NCBI GenBank assembly: GCA_037045225.1
Contig: JBAOHZ010000009.1
Location: 1,364,001-1,428,000, forward strand
Source of the DNA: Nitrospira sp.
GTDB taxonomy: Bacteria > Nitrospirota > Nitrospiria > Nitrospirales > Nitrospiraceae
Direction of reading: 5' to 3'
Length of the DNA: 64,000 nucleotides
The notes beneath the pieces are model-generated. The model worked only from the letters and a program-made list of their open reading frames with translations, did not search any database and was not told where the DNA came from. The position numbers and the translations under genes are program-made. This document shows, in pieces, positions 7,770-17,322 of the stretch. Positions within the stretch are counted from its first letter, which is position 1. Every line of letters begins with the position of its first letter.

Positions 7770-8807
7770 ATGGTTTGGGACCCCAAAGACCCTTGGAGCA
7801 AGAAGGGCGACGATTTGGATCAGGCCTTTAAGCAGGCCCAGGGCCAACTTCGCAATTTGCTGCCTACCGGCGGTTTTCGCAATCTCCTCCTCGTCGCCTT
7901 CACGGTCTTCCTCATCTGGCAGAGCGCATTTATTGTGGCGCCGGACGAAGAAGGCGTGGTGAAACGGTTCGGCATCCCCGTGCGCGTCGTGGATCCTGGC
8001 CCACACATGAAAATCCCCGTCGTCGAAAGCGTGTTGCAACCGAAGGTGGCCAAACTGCATCGGGTGGAAATCGGCTTTCGAACCGATCGTCAAGCGCGCC
8101 AGCAGATGGTGCCTCAGGAAGCCCTCATGCTGACCGGCGATATGAACATCCTGGCGATTGAATTTATCGTTCAATATAAGATCAAGAGTTCCCGCGAGTA
8201 CCTGTTCAATGTCGCGGACATCGACGACACGATCGGGAAAGCCGCGGAAGCGTCGATGCGGGAAGTCATCGGCAAGAGCAAGATCGACGAAGCGCTGACG
8301 ACCGGCAAGGCGCAAATCCAGCACGACACGCAGGAACTGCTGCAACACATTCTGGATGACTACAAGACCGGCGTGCAGGTAGCCGCGGTCCAGCTACAGG
8401 ATGTCGACCCGCCCGAAGCCGTGGCAGCCGCATTCAAAGACGTCACCAACGCCAAGGAAGACCGCGAAAAGTTGATCAACCAGGCCCAGGGCTATCGCAA
8501 CGACATCACCCCCAAAGCCAAAGGTGAGGCGGCGCAGTTGGTGAACCAGGCCAAGGGATATGCGCAGGCGCGACTGAATCGATCCCAGGGCGAAGCCAAC
8601 CGATTCCTCGCGACACTGAAAGAATACAACCAGGCGAAAGACATTATCAGCAAGAGGATCTATATCGAGACCCTGGAAGACGTGCTCCCTCACATCGAAA
8701 AATTCGTCCTGGATGGCAAAGGAGCGGACCGTACGCTGCCGTACCTGCCACTCGATCGGTTCTCCAAACCGGCCCCATCCAGCTCGACACAGGAGCGCAC
8801 GCCATGA
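7770..8807 (+). CDS. hflK: FtsH protease modulator HflK
   Basis: A 345-residue inner-membrane protein with a short cytoplasmic N-terminus (MVWDPKDPWSKKG), one transmembrane helix near residues 33-53 and a large periplasmic SPFH/Band 7 domain. It assembles with HflC into a membrane cage around the FtsH protease and limits degradation of membrane proteins. The C-terminal third is a long helix rich in Ala, Gln and Lys. The ATG at 7770 is chosen; a TTG at 7758 is the only other candidate and neither has a clear binding site. Its stop overlaps the hflC start (ATGA). No hflX or hfq gene accompanies it, unlike the enterobacterial operon. Confidence 0.9.
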   Translation: MVWDPKDPWSKKGDDLDQAFKQAQGQLRNLLPTGGFRNLLLVAFTVFLIWQSAFIVAPDEEGVVKRFGIPVRVVDPGPHMKIPVVESVLQPKVAKLHRVEIGFRTDRQARQQMVPQEALMLTGDMNILAIEFIVQYKIKSSREYLFNVADIDDTIGKAAEASMREVIGKSKIDEALTTGKAQIQHDTQELLQHILDDYKTGVQVAAVQLQDVDPPEAVAAAFKDVTNAKEDREKLINQAQGYRNDITPKAKGEAAQLVNQAKGYAQARLNRSQGEANRFLATLKEYNQAKDIISKRIYIETLEDVLPHIEKFVLDGKGADRTLPYLPLDRFSKPAPSSSTQERTP

Positions 8808-9664
8808 GCAGACAAGGATTTTTGTTAGCATTCGTCGGCATTGTGCTCGGGCTGCTTATCCTCGGTGCGTCGCCTTTTTACATCGTCGATGTCACCCAGA
8901 ATGCCATCGTCGTCCAGCTCGGGAAACCGGTCCGGAACGTGACCGAAGGCGGCCTATACCTCAAAGTGCCGTTTATCGAAGAAGTCACCTACTTCGACAA
9001 GCGCCTCCTCGACTATGATTCGAATGCGCAAGATGTCATCACCCAGGACAAGAAGACGTTACTGCTGGATAACTTCGCGAAGTGGCGCATCACCGATCCA
9101 TTAAAGGTCTATCAGGCGTTTCAGAGCCAGCGCGGTGCGCTCCAGCGTTTGCACGATATTATTTACTCGGAACTACGCGTCGAATTAGGCCGACACGATC
9201 TGGCCGAAATCGTCTCATCAACCAGGGCACAGCTCATGGCCGTCGTGACCCAGCGCGCCAATGAAAAAGCATCAGCCTATGGTATCGAAATTCAGGACGT
9301 TCGGATTAAACGAGCCGACTTGCCTGAGCAGAATGAAAAGGCCGTATTCTCTCGCATGCAAGCCGAGCGGGAACGGCAAGCGAAGCAGTATCGTGCGGAA
9401 GGCGCGGAGGAGGCTCAGAAGATCAAGTCTGAAGCCGAGAAAGATCGGGAGATCATCCTTGCAGAGGCCTATCGAGAGTCAGAAGAGCTGCGTGGAGGCG
9501 GGGATGCTAAGGCGTTCCGCATCTATGCCGATGCCTATCGCCAGGATCCGCATTTTTTCGAGTTCACCCGTACGATGGAAGCCTATCGTAAGACCCTCAA
9601 GGAAAAGACCACCATTCTCGTCAGTCCGGACTCAGAATTCTTCCGGTTCCTGAAACAGCGTTGA
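8804..9664 (+). CDS. hflC: FtsH protease modulator HflC
   Basis: A 286-residue partner of HflK with an N-terminal membrane anchor (about residues 5-25), an SPFH domain (NAIVVQLGKPVRNVTEGGLY) and a charged helical segment (about 170-225). The normal C-terminal motif (DPHFFEFTRTMEAYRK ... SPDSEFFRFLK) is complete. It acts in the same membrane complex as HflK. The start codon overlaps the hflK stop, so the proteins are translationally coupled. It ends eight bases from the converging fhs stop, leaving no room for a separate terminator. Confidence 0.93.
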   Translation: MSRQGFLLAFVGIVLGLLILGASPFYIVDVTQNAIVVQLGKPVRNVTEGGLYLKVPFIEEVTYFDKRLLDYDSNAQDVITQDKKTLLLDNFAKWRITDPLKVYQAFQSQRGALQRLHDIIYSELRVELGRHDLAEIVSSTRAQLMAVVTQRANEKASAYGIEIQDVRIKRADLPEQNEKAVFSRMQAERERQAKQYRAEGAEEAQKIKSEAEKDREIILAEAYRESEELRGGGDAKAFRIYADAYRQDPHFFEFTRTMEAYRKTLKEKTTILVSPDSEFFRFLKQR

Positions 9665-9671
9665 GGCGTAG

Positions 9672-11354
9672 TTAGGCCAGGCCCACAATTTGACCTGATT
9701 GCGGATCGACATCGATTCGTTCCCCCGCCGGCTTCTTCGGCAATCCCGGCATCAACTGAATGCCCGAACAGACAGCCGTAAGGAAGCCGGCCCCGGCCAG
9801 AATCCGCAGTTCCTGAATCGGCACCGTAAACCCGGAAGGCCGCCCCTTGAGCGCCGGATCATGGGAGAGGGACAACGGCGTCTTTGCCATACAAATGGGA
9901 AGCTGATCGAATCCCAATTGCGTCGCAAGCGCCACGTCCCGTTCCGCCCGGGGAGAAAACGACACGCCGGCGGCGCCATAGATCCTGGTGGCAATCGTCT
10001 CGATCTTCTGCTTGATGGGCGAGGTCACATCATAGAGATGACTGAATTGCGCGCCTTGCGCAGCAACCTTGACGACCGCCCGGGCCAGCTCCTCGGCTCC
10101 TCGCCCGCCATCAGACCAGTGGGTCGACACCGCCGCCGCCGAGGCACCTGCCGCCAAGGCGCGTTCGCACACCCAGCGTAATTCATCGGACGAATCATCT
10201 TTGAACGCGTTCACCGCAACCACCACCGGCACGCCATGCGCTCGGACGTTGGCAATATGCTGTTCGAGGTTGGCAAATCCTTGTTCCAGCGCCGCCTGGT
10301 TCGGTCCCGTCACACCGGACGGCAACGGGGATCCCGATTTCACGATTCCCCCTCCGCCATGAAGCTTGAGTGCACGCAACGTCGCCACCACTACCCCCGC
10401 ATCCGGACGAAGACCGGAGGTACGACACTTAATATTGAAGAATTTTTCAGCACCCAAATCACTCCCGAATCCGGCTTCAGTCACCACATAGTCTGCACAA
10501 CGTAACGCCAACCGATCAGAGACGATCGAACAATTCCCATGGGCGATATTGCCGAATGGCCCGGCATGAACGAATGCCGGTGTCCCTTCCAACGTCTGCA
10601 CCAAATTCGGCAGTAACGCATCCTTCAACAACACGGCCATCGAGCCAGCACAGCCGAACTCCTCAGCGCGAACCATCTCCCCGCCCTCTCTCAGGCCGAC
10701 AAGAATTCGGCCCAGACGCTTTCGAAGATCTGCATGGTCGCTCGCCAAGGCCAGCACGGCCATGATTTCCGACGCCTCAGTAATGACAAATGTCCCTGAG
10801 CGATGCCCGGTTTCCGCCCCCAAGGTGATGTCCCGAAGCGCCCGGTCACTTACCCCGAGCGCACGAGGCCATTTGATTCCTTGTGGATCAACCTTGAGCG
10901 CATTTCCGTGAAAAAGATGGTTGTCGACAAATGCGGAGAGGAGATTGTGGCTCGCTGAAACGGCATGCGCATCGCCGGTGAAATGCAAATTGATCTCTTC
11001 CATGGGGTGAACCTGAGCACGGCCGCCTCCAGTGCCTCCCCCTTTGATTCCAAACACAGGCCCCAAAGAGGGCTGCCTCAGCGTCACGACAGCCCGATGA
11101 CCCAACCGGCATAACCCCATGCTCAACCCAATGGACGTCGTAGTCTTTCCCTCACCAAGCGGCGTCGGATTGATGGCAGTGACCAGGATATACCGCCCCT
11201 GCGGTCTGTTCTGAATTCGCTCACTCAACGTGGAGGTGATCTTCGCCTTGTATCGCCCCAGAGGGATCAGGTCATCAGAGTGAAGCCCCAAAGACTGCGC
11301 AACTTCAAAAATATGTTTGTGAGTGACAGAACGAGCAATTTCCAGGTCAGTCAT
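9672..11354 (-). CDS. fhs: Formate--tetrahydrofolate ligase
   Basis: This 560-residue enzyme makes 10-formyltetrahydrofolate from formate, ATP and tetrahydrofolate. The P-loop-like PTPLGEGKTTTSIGL lies near residue 64, and the family signatures GIKGGGTGGGRAQV and the folate-site region around TGDAHAVSASHNLL are present. The length matches the family. It feeds one-carbon units to purine and amino-acid synthesis; in autotrophs it may also serve formate assimilation. The ATG at 11354 follows GAGGG. A TATACT hexamer on the minus strand at 11396-11401 may be its -10 element, without a good -35. No folD or other one-carbon gene is adjacent. Confidence 0.95.
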   Translation of the reverse strand: MTDLEIARSVTHKHIFEVAQSLGLHSDDLIPLGRYKAKITSTLSERIQNRPQGRYILVTAINPTPLGEGKTTTSIGLSMGLCRLGHRAVVTLRQPSLGPVFGIKGGGTGGGRAQVHPMEEINLHFTGDAHAVSASHNLLSAFVDNHLFHGNALKVDPQGIKWPRALGVSDRALRDITLGAETGHRSGTFVITEASEIMAVLALASDHADLRKRLGRILVGLREGGEMVRAEEFGCAGSMAVLLKDALLPNLVQTLEGTPAFVHAGPFGNIAHGNCSIVSDRLALRCADYVVTEAGFGSDLGAEKFFNIKCRTSGLRPDAGVVVATLRALKLHGGGGIVKSGSPLPSGVTGPNQAALEQGFANLEQHIANVRAHGVPVVVAVNAFKDDSSDELRWVCERALAAGASAAAVSTHWSDGGRGAEELARAVVKVAAQGAQFSHLYDVTSPIKQKIETIATRIYGAAGVSFSPRAERDVALATQLGFDQLPICMAKTPLSLSHDPALKGRPSGFTVPIQELRILAGAGFLTAVCSGIQLMPGLPKKPAGERIDVDPQSGQIVGLA

Positions 11355-11549
11355 GCCATGTCCCTCGTGAGAGCAAGAATTTCAGGAAAGCGCGGAGTAT
11401 AACACGGCACTCACCCAGATACCGGGCCACAAGGTCCACAGTGAGGAATTGTAGAACGGGCAGTGACGGGAGCCAATCGTGGAGTCATTCGAAGGGAAGG
11501 GGGAGGAACGAAATCACTTCATTCGCAGAACGGAAGGAATAGGGGATGG

Positions 11550-12569
11550 CTAGTCGAGAATAAACTTGGTCGGATCCAGCGCTTGACCGTTCTTCTTCAC
11601 CATGTAATGAAGGTGCGGGCCTGTTGAAAGACCGGTGCTACCAACTAACGCCACAACATCGCCCCGCTTCACCCGCTGGCCTTCCTTCACCAAGGCCTTG
11701 GCCAGGTGTCCATACACTGTCTCAATGCCATATCCGTGGTCCAGCTTGACCATATTACCCATTTTTGAATCAAACGCGACCGTAATCACACGCCCGAGCG
11801 CTGGCGCCTGCACGGGGGAATTCGCCTGCGCTCCGATATCAAGACCATCGTGCCAGGCCGGCTTCTCAGTGAAGGGCGACACCCGAGGCCCAAACGCCGA
11901 AGTCACCCACCCGCGCACAGGCCAAATGGACGGAGTCGATGCCCATTGAGTCGAACGCTGCTCGGCAACTTGCGTCAGGCTTTCAAGAGCCTCCTCCTGC
12001 TGCTTCGCTTCCCGCACAAGGGCATCCAGGCTTTCGCGAACCTGTTGGGTAACCTCTTCGATGCTTTCCGTCGTGAAATCAACCTCAGACTGGTTGATAT
12101 CGCGGGCATCAGAAACCTGCTGTCGCGATTCCACTCCGCCGGTAGCAGATCCAGCCCCCTGAACACTCGTCTTCCCGTCCGGCAAGGGGCCATCTTCACC
12201 GCCACGTCCGTTGGCCAGATCCCCAGCCGGCTTACTCGCATCAATTCCCAACATGACCCGGAGCCGCTGATTCACCTCACCCATGGTCGAAAGACGCTTT
12301 TTGAGATCATCAATTGCGGCGGAAAAGGCCGCAGTCTGCTCGCGCGCACCCATCGCCTCAGCCCGGAACGCCGATAGCTGCCATACTTCTCCGGTCCGAA
12401 TCACATAATGAGAGACAACCAGCAGATCCGCCACAATAAGGATCGCCGCCAGAATGAGAAGCTTGCGCACGAACTTCCGTGGAAAACTAAACCGCAGGGG
12501 CTTGGAGGATGACCCTCGAAACACCACAACGGTATAGGCATCACTTGTTTCGGCTGTTTGCTGGCTCAT
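11550..12569 (-). CDS. Membrane-anchored M23 metallopeptidase
   Basis: A 339-residue cell-wall hydrolase. Residues 36-56 form one transmembrane helix, followed by periplasmic coiled coil (about 60-110) and a Ser/Gly-rich linker with a second helical stretch (160-210). A C-terminal LytM domain closes the protein. Its zinc ligands are visible as H240-x3-D244 and H319-x-H321, with H288 (YGHL) as the further active-site histidine, so the enzyme should be active. It probably cuts peptide cross-links in peptidoglycan. GGGGAG precedes the ATG at 12569. It stands alone between fhs and cutA with its own promoter. Confidence 0.9.
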   Translation of the reverse strand: MSQQTAETSDAYTVVVFRGSSSKPLRFSFPRKFVRKLLILAAILIVADLLVVSHYVIRTGEVWQLSAFRAEAMGAREQTAAFSAAIDDLKKRLSTMGEVNQRLRVMLGIDASKPAGDLANGRGGEDGPLPDGKTSVQGAGSATGGVESRQQVSDARDINQSEVDFTTESIEEVTQQVRESLDALVREAKQQEEALESLTQVAEQRSTQWASTPSIWPVRGWVTSAFGPRVSPFTEKPAWHDGLDIGAQANSPVQAPALGRVITVAFDSKMGNMVKLDHGYGIETVYGHLAKALVKEGQRVKRGDVVALVGSTGLSTGPHLHYMVKKNGQALDPTKFILD

Positions 12570-12624
12570 AGAACGCTCTCCCCTTCACGGATTCAACCAA
12601 GAATTCAGCAACGGTCTTTTGCAG

Positions 12625-12653
12625 TGTACTGATCTCAGGCGCGCTGGTCAACC
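12625..12653 (-). promoter_or_regulatory. Sigma-70-type promoter of the M23 peptidase gene
   Basis: On the minus strand TTGACC (12648-12653) and TACACT (12625-12630) are separated by 17 bases, placing transcription start about 50 bases before the peptidase ATG. The -35 matches five of six consensus bases and the -10 four of six. Confidence 0.55.
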
Positions 12654-12686
12654 CTTAGTTTTAGGAATTTAGCTTATTAGAATCAA

Positions 12687-13016
12687 CTACTTATGTGTCT
12701 CATTCCTGACCCATTCCAAGTAGGGCGCCGCCCCCGCAATGACCGGCAATGCGATGATCTCCGGGGTCGTATAGCTATGATGACGGCGGATCACCGCCTC
12801 AAGCTCCGGGTATCGTGCCAGTGTTGTCTTGATGATCATCAAGCATTCATTTTCGACGTTGATGTCATTCTCCCATCGGAAAATCGATCGAACACCATTG
12901 AGAATACTTGCACAGGCAGCCAGCCTCGATTCCACGATAATCTTTCCGATTTTCTCGGCCTCTTCTGCCGTACCTGCGGTCACGAAAACCACCACCCCAG
13001 AACCATTCGTTTCCAC
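12687..13016 (-). CDS. cutA: CutA1-family divalent-ion tolerance protein
   Basis: A 109-residue protein of the trimeric CutA1 fold, related to PII signal proteins. Family marks are VTAGTAEEAEKIGKIIVESRLAACASIL, the FRWENDI segment, and the HHSYTTPEIIALPV motif near the end. CutA1 was linked to copper tolerance in E. coli, but its molecular role is unsettled. The length is normal. It is expressed away from the rhodanese gene, with about 350 bases between them. Confidence 0.92.
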   Translation of the reverse strand: METNGSGVVVFVTAGTAEEAEKIGKIIVESRLAACASILNGVRSIFRWENDINVENECLMIIKTTLARYPELEAVIRRHHSYTTPEIIALPVIAGAAPYLEWVRNETHK

Positions 13017-13372
13017 ATCTCCCCCACAGCTTAAGCAAATTGCATGCCTCTGAAAAATAGGACTGACACACTATGCTTTATCTATCAACGCCTTACAAGC
13101 TATTTGGACCCATTTTCACCCCGGATTACCCTTCAAACACTAGGCAGGATTTGGACATTTCGACAAAAAACGACCATCCCCCTGCGGCATTGCCTGCCGA
13201 CCCATTACCCAGTCCAACCAATAGGTCGGCACCTCTGCTCCATCCGTCTCCTTCGGTCCGAACACACTACGCCTTGAGATCCCGCCCTCGCGGTCGCTGC
13301 CTCGCCACGCCAGAGTTGACACCCCTTTTTCGGCTCCTTATGATCCGACCCTATCATGATGGAGGTGCACCG
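13017..13372. other. Divergent intergenic region between cutA and the rhodanese gene
   Basis: No gene is seen. The right end holds the rhodanese promoter listed separately. Open frames that run into the rhodanese frame from 13073 lack family similarity before residue M at 13373. Confidence 0.5.
13316..13344 (+). promoter_or_regulatory. Near-consensus sigma-70 promoter of the rhodanese gene
   Basis: TTGACA (13316-13321, six of six) and TATGAT (13339-13344, five of six) are exactly 17 bases apart. Transcription should start near 13351, giving a leader of about 20 bases with GGAGGT before the ATG at 13373. It is the strongest promoter match in the window. Confidence 0.75.
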
Positions 13373-13693
13373 ATGAGTTTCACAATTACCCCAAAAGATC
13401 TTAAATCAAGGCTGGATAAAGGCGAGAAGCTTGTCCTGGTGGATGTCCGAGAGCCATGGGAATACGCCATCGCCAAGTTGGAAGGATCCATCCTGGTCCC
13501 GCTGGCGACCCTGCAGCAGTCTTTGAGCAAACTGGACCGTAACGCCGAGATTATCGCCGTGTGCCACCACGGGATGAGAAGTGCGGACGCGACAGGATTT
13601 CTATTGCAGCAAGGGTTCGGAAACGTGAAAAACCTGATCGGAGGTATCGATGCCTGGTCTACGCAAGTAGACTCATCCGTGCCTCGGTATTAG
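13373..13693 (+). CDS. Single-domain rhodanese
   Basis: A 106-residue rhodanese with the active-site loop C64-HHGMRS. These enzymes carry a persulfide on the cysteine and move sulfane sulfur between cytoplasmic partners. The DVREPWEYAIAKLEGSILVPL segment and the closing GGIDAW are typical of GlpE/PspE-like proteins. No signal peptide is present. The start is fixed by GGAGGTG nine bases upstream. Its strong promoter suggests high expression. Confidence 0.9.
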   Translation: MSFTITPKDLKSRLDKGEKLVLVDVREPWEYAIAKLEGSILVPLATLQQSLSKLDRNAEIIAVCHHGMRSADATGFLLQQGFGNVKNLIGGIDAWSTQVDSSVPRY

Positions 13694-13702
13694 ATCAGGC
13701 GG

Positions 13703-14626
13703 TCAGTCAAGCCCGTCGCGGAAATACTCGACCGTCCGTCGCAAGCCTTCCCGCAAGTCGACTTTAGGTTCCCACCCAAGGTCTCGATGGAGCTTTGCGG
13801 AGTCAATGACGCTCCTTGCCTGCTCGCCTCGCTTGGCTGGACCATGCACTTCCTTAAACTCCACCTTCGTCAAATCGACGACGATTTTGAAGAGGTCGTT
13901 GACCGACGTCTCAATCCCCGTACCAACGTTGTACACCCCCTCCACTTCGGGGCCCATCGCCATCAGATTCGACTCTACGACATCCTCGACAAACACAAAG
14001 TCACGCGTCTGCCGGCCGTTGCCGTTCACCACCGCCTGCTCACCACGCAGCATCTTTTGAATGAAAATGGCGACGACTCCTGCCTCCCCCTCCGGATCCT
14101 GCCGCGGGCCGTACACATTCGCATATCGGAGACTCACGATCTGAATACCGCTTAGCCGGTGATAGTAGGATAGGTAATGCTCCCCGCATAACTTGCTGAT
14201 GCCGTATGGGGACAGCGGCTGAGTGATGTGGGTCTCCGGTGCGGGAAATGCCAGCTGCTCGCCATAGATCGCCCCGCCGGATGACGAGAAGATAACCTTG
14301 CGCGCGCCGTGCTTGGATGCTTGCTCCAGCACGTTGAGGGTGCCAAGCACATTGACCTGCGCATCGAACATCGGATCTTCGACCGAACGGCGCACGTTCA
14401 TCTGCGCCGCCAGGTGAAACACCACCGACGGCCGTTCGTTGCGAAACACCCGCTCCAGCTTGGGATTTTCAATATCAAGTTTGTAGAATTGGGCGGCTTT
14501 GGGGACGTTTTTCCGCTTGCCCGTGACAAGATTATCGACCACCACCACCTCGTGCCCCTCTTGGAGCAAACGATCCACGACATGTGACCCGATAAACCCC
14601 GCCCCCCCGGTAACCAAGACTTTCAT
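13703..14626 (-). CDS. NAD-dependent sugar-nucleotide epimerase/dehydratase
   Basis: A 307-residue extended short-chain dehydrogenase. The NAD-binding GGAGFIG motif is at residues 7-13, and the catalytic set is S114-116 (FSSSGG), Y141 and K145 (PYGISK). It resembles UDP-glucose 4-epimerases (GalE type) and probably interconverts sugar nucleotides for surface polysaccharide; the exact sugar cannot be read from sequence. The start at 14626 follows GAGGAG. It converges with the rhodanese gene ten bases away. No glycosyltransferases are adjacent. Confidence 0.85.
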   Translation of the reverse strand: MKVLVTGGAGFIGSHVVDRLLQEGHEVVVVDNLVTGKRKNVPKAAQFYKLDIENPKLERVFRNERPSVVFHLAAQMNVRRSVEDPMFDAQVNVLGTLNVLEQASKHGARKVIFSSSGGAIYGEQLAFPAPETHITQPLSPYGISKLCGEHYLSYYHRLSGIQIVSLRYANVYGPRQDPEGEAGVVAIFIQKMLRGEQAVVNGNGRQTRDFVFVEDVVESNLMAMGPEVEGVYNVGTGIETSVNDLFKIVVDLTKVEFKEVHGPAKRGEQARSVIDSAKLHRDLGWEPKVDLREGLRRTVEYFRDGLD

Positions 14627-14797
14627 ACGTCTCCTCGCCTCTCCTTCGTCTGCGGACCTGCCGGTTCCCAGACCGACCAATTGATGGTCAGCCTACACCT
14701 TCTGAAGACTTCCGCAAAGTATTTTCGTCTTGCTCTTGGGAGCGCACCCGCCAACGAAAAGTCGGCTCAATCCTCACAAACTCTATCTTCGAATTCT

Positions 14798-15553
14798 TTA
14801 TACCCTGCGTCGGAACCAGGCCAGGATTTCACGATTGCCCTTACGCCCCTCGATCGGCGACTCCATACGACCCGCCAAATCTAGCCCCAGCCGATCCGCA
14901 CAGACCACTACTTTGTCGGCCACGGCCTCCCGCAACCCATCATCCCGCACAATCCCGCCCCGGCCGACAAGTCCTTTTCCCACTTCAAACTGCGGCTTGA
15001 TCAGCGTGATCACAAATCCGACCGCGGTCAGATAGGGGACGACACAGGGCAGCACGAGGGTCAATGAAATAAACGACACGTCGATGACAATCAGGTCGAT
15101 GGGATCCCGGATCGCACCTGGCTCAAGATACCGGATGTTGGTCCGCTCCATGAGCACCACCCTCGGATCCTGACGAAGGCGCCACTCAAACTGGCCATAC
15201 CCCACATCGACCGCATACACACGCGCGGCGCCACGCTGCAGCAGACAATCGGTAAATCCCCCGGTCGAACAGCCGACATCGAAGCAGATCATTCCTTTGG
15301 GATCGACGTGGAATTGATCCAAGGCGCCGGCCAGTTTTTCTCCCCCGCGACCGACATAGGGTGACCCGGGACCAGTCAGCTCAACCTTGGCGTCAGACGG
15401 CGTCGGTTTCGCCGCCTTATCAACCACCACCCCGTCCACACGAACGAGCCCGGCGAGAATGAGCCTCGCCGCGTCCTCCCGACTGGCGACGAGCCCTCGA
15501 CTGACCAAGGCACGATCGAGCCGTTCCCGCTCTGGACGCAATTTCTGAGTCAT
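14798..15553 (-). CDS. tlyA: TlyA-family rRNA 2'-O-methyltransferase
   Basis: About 251 residues: an N-terminal S4 RNA-binding domain (RLDRALVSRGLVASREDAARLI) followed by an RrmJ/FtsJ-like methyltransferase domain (FDVGCSTGGFTDCLL, SFISL, LIKPQFE). TlyA proteins methylate a cytidine ribose in 16S, and in some species 23S, rRNA. The start is uncertain. The ATG at 15553 gives the usual N-terminus, while the frame is open to an ATG at 15643 inside the end of xseB. The gene closes the run rny-ymdB-xseA-xseB-tlyA on the minus strand. Confidence 0.85.
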   Translation of the reverse strand: MTQKLRPERERLDRALVSRGLVASREDAARLILAGLVRVDGVVVDKAAKPTPSDAKVELTGPGSPYVGRGGEKLAGALDQFHVDPKGMICFDVGCSTGGFTDCLLQRGAARVYAVDVGYGQFEWRLRQDPRVVLMERTNIRYLEPGAIRDPIDLIVIDVSFISLTLVLPCVVPYLTAVGFVITLIKPQFEVGKGLVGRGGIVRDDGLREAVADKVVVCADRLGLDLAGRMESPIEGRKGNREILAWFRRRV

Positions 15554-15620
15554 AGGCTGTGAAGGAAGTGCTACTGCGATAGGCGCGGACACCGCGAATC
15601 CCCGCGCATCGATCAGATCG

Positions 15621-15869
15621 TTACTGAGGGCGCTCCGCCTCATCCTCGCCGGGAGAGAAGGCTTGAATCCGCTTCTTGCCGTCCTTTTCCTGTACCAGAA
15701 TCTCGACCTTCCGTTCGGCGTCCTCCAGCATCTTGAGGCACGTTTTGGACAACCGAATCCCCTCCTCGAAAATTTTCAGTGAATCATCGAGCGGAAGATC
15801 ACCCTTTTCAAGCTCGGCCACAATCGTTTCCAATCGCGCCATGGCATATTCAAACTTCACGGCAGCCAC
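15621..15869 (-). CDS. xseB: Exodeoxyribonuclease VII small subunit
   Basis: An 82-residue, all-helical protein with the XseB signature (FEYAMARLETIVAELEKGDLPLDDSLKIFEEGIRL). Several copies bind the large subunit XseA and form the active nuclease that degrades single-stranded DNA. It lies directly behind xseA, about 60 bases away, in the usual order. Confidence 0.92.
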   Translation of the reverse strand: MAAVKFEYAMARLETIVAELEKGDLPLDDSLKIFEEGIRLSKTCLKMLEDAERKVEILVQEKDGKKRIQAFSPGEDEAERPQ

Positions 15870-15926
15870 AACAACTCCCTTGCTTAGGCATCGAACGGGC
15901 CATTATTGCCCGCCCCATCGGTGAGG

Positions 15927-17285
15927 TCAAGGCATCACAGACGGCAATACGTCCTGGACCAGACAGAACAGCCGCCCCTCGGCAAGCCGCGCCTGCACCA
16001 CATCCCCAACCGCCACTTCAGACGTCCGCCGGACGATCCGTCCTGACGGGACGGTCTGGATGACACTATACCCGCGGTTCAAGATCGCCAATGGACTGAG
16101 GGCATCCAATGCCATCATCTGCGACGCAACCGCCTGCTGCTTGGACATGAGTCCTCGCCGAGTTTCCTGCTCCAACCGCTTGTACAGCTGTGGGACCACC
16201 GCGAGGGCAGTCTGAATCCGATTATGCGGGCCTTGAGACAGCAACGCATGCTGGCGTTCCACCATCCCGCGATGGAGCACCGTTAAGCGTTCCGTCAACG
16301 TGCGCGTCAATCCGTCCCGTAATGCATCAAGATGCTGCGCATGCGCCTGCACTCGAAAACGCATGTCGCGCAGGACGCCGACCGATCGCTCGAATCGATG
16401 GCGTTGCATCTCCAGCAAGGTCCGCAGAACGCGATACAGACGATCCGAGGTCTCACCTAATCGCTCGACAATCTCGTCCAACACCGGCACGACCGCCTCC
16501 GCGGCGGCAGAGGGAGTCGGCGCCCGATAATCCGCCGCGAAATCAGAGAGTGTCACATCGATTTCATGTCCCACCGCAGAGACCACCGGCACTCTTGATT
16601 GCACAATGGCACGCACAACCACTTCTTCGTTGAAGGCCCACAAATCCTCTGAGGCGCCGCCTCCACGCCCCACGATCACCACCTCCACTTGCGGCAGCCC
16701 GCTTAACGTCCGGATCGCCTCCGCAATATGCTCGGCGGCTCCCTCGCCCTGGACCGGCACGGGAACGATGAGAATATTGGCAACCGGACAGCGACGGCGG
16801 AGAACCGCCACAATATCGCGAACCGCAGCCCCGGTGCGGGACGTCACTACGCCGACCGTGTGCGGGAAGACCGGCAAGGGGCGTTTTCGCGACTCATCGA
16901 ATAGGCCTTCACGCGCCAACCGCTCCTTGAGTTGCTCGAACGCCAGTTGAAACGCCCCGACGCCCTTGGGTTCAAGCGACTCGACGATCAATTGGTACTC
17001 GCCACGCGGCTCATACACCGAAATGCGCCCGCGCGCGACGATCGCCAACCCCTCCTGCAGCGTGAATCGAAGCCTTGACGCTCCGGACCGAAAGAGCACC
17101 CCGCGCAGCTGACTCTGCTCATCCTTCAGCGTGAAATACAGGTGGCCGGAGGACGGAGCGCGGAGGTTGGTAATTTCACCTTCGAGCCAGATATCTCGAA
17201 ACTGTTCTTCCAGGGAATCGCGGATGAGTCGTGTCACGTCGGACACAGAGAGAAGCAGGGGTAACGGAAGGGTATGGCCGGTCAT
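15927..17285 (-). CDS. xseA: Exodeoxyribonuclease VII large subunit
   Basis: A 452-residue nuclease subunit. Its N-terminal OB-fold (VTRLIRDSLEEQFRDIWLEGEITN) binds single-stranded DNA. The catalytic region carries GVVTSRTGAAVRDI and the GRGGGASEDLWAFN motif, followed by a coiled-coil domain and a C-terminal beta strand. The length is normal and the motifs are complete. It starts 38 bases behind ymdB and is followed by xseB. Confidence 0.95.
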   Translation of the reverse strand: MTGHTLPLPLLLSVSDVTRLIRDSLEEQFRDIWLEGEITNLRAPSSGHLYFTLKDEQSQLRGVLFRSGASRLRFTLQEGLAIVARGRISVYEPRGEYQLIVESLEPKGVGAFQLAFEQLKERLAREGLFDESRKRPLPVFPHTVGVVTSRTGAAVRDIVAVLRRRCPVANILIVPVPVQGEGAAEHIAEAIRTLSGLPQVEVVIVGRGGGASEDLWAFNEEVVVRAIVQSRVPVVSAVGHEIDVTLSDFAADYRAPTPSAAAEAVVPVLDEIVERLGETSDRLYRVLRTLLEMQRHRFERSVGVLRDMRFRVQAHAQHLDALRDGLTRTLTERLTVLHRGMVERQHALLSQGPHNRIQTALAVVPQLYKRLEQETRRGLMSKQQAVASQMMALDALSPLAILNRGYSVIQTVPSGRIVRRTSEVAVGDVVQARLAEGRLFCLVQDVLPSVMP

Positions 17286-17322
17286 ATCGTGCCGAGCCCG
17301 AAAGAATGGCTACGCGAACCGC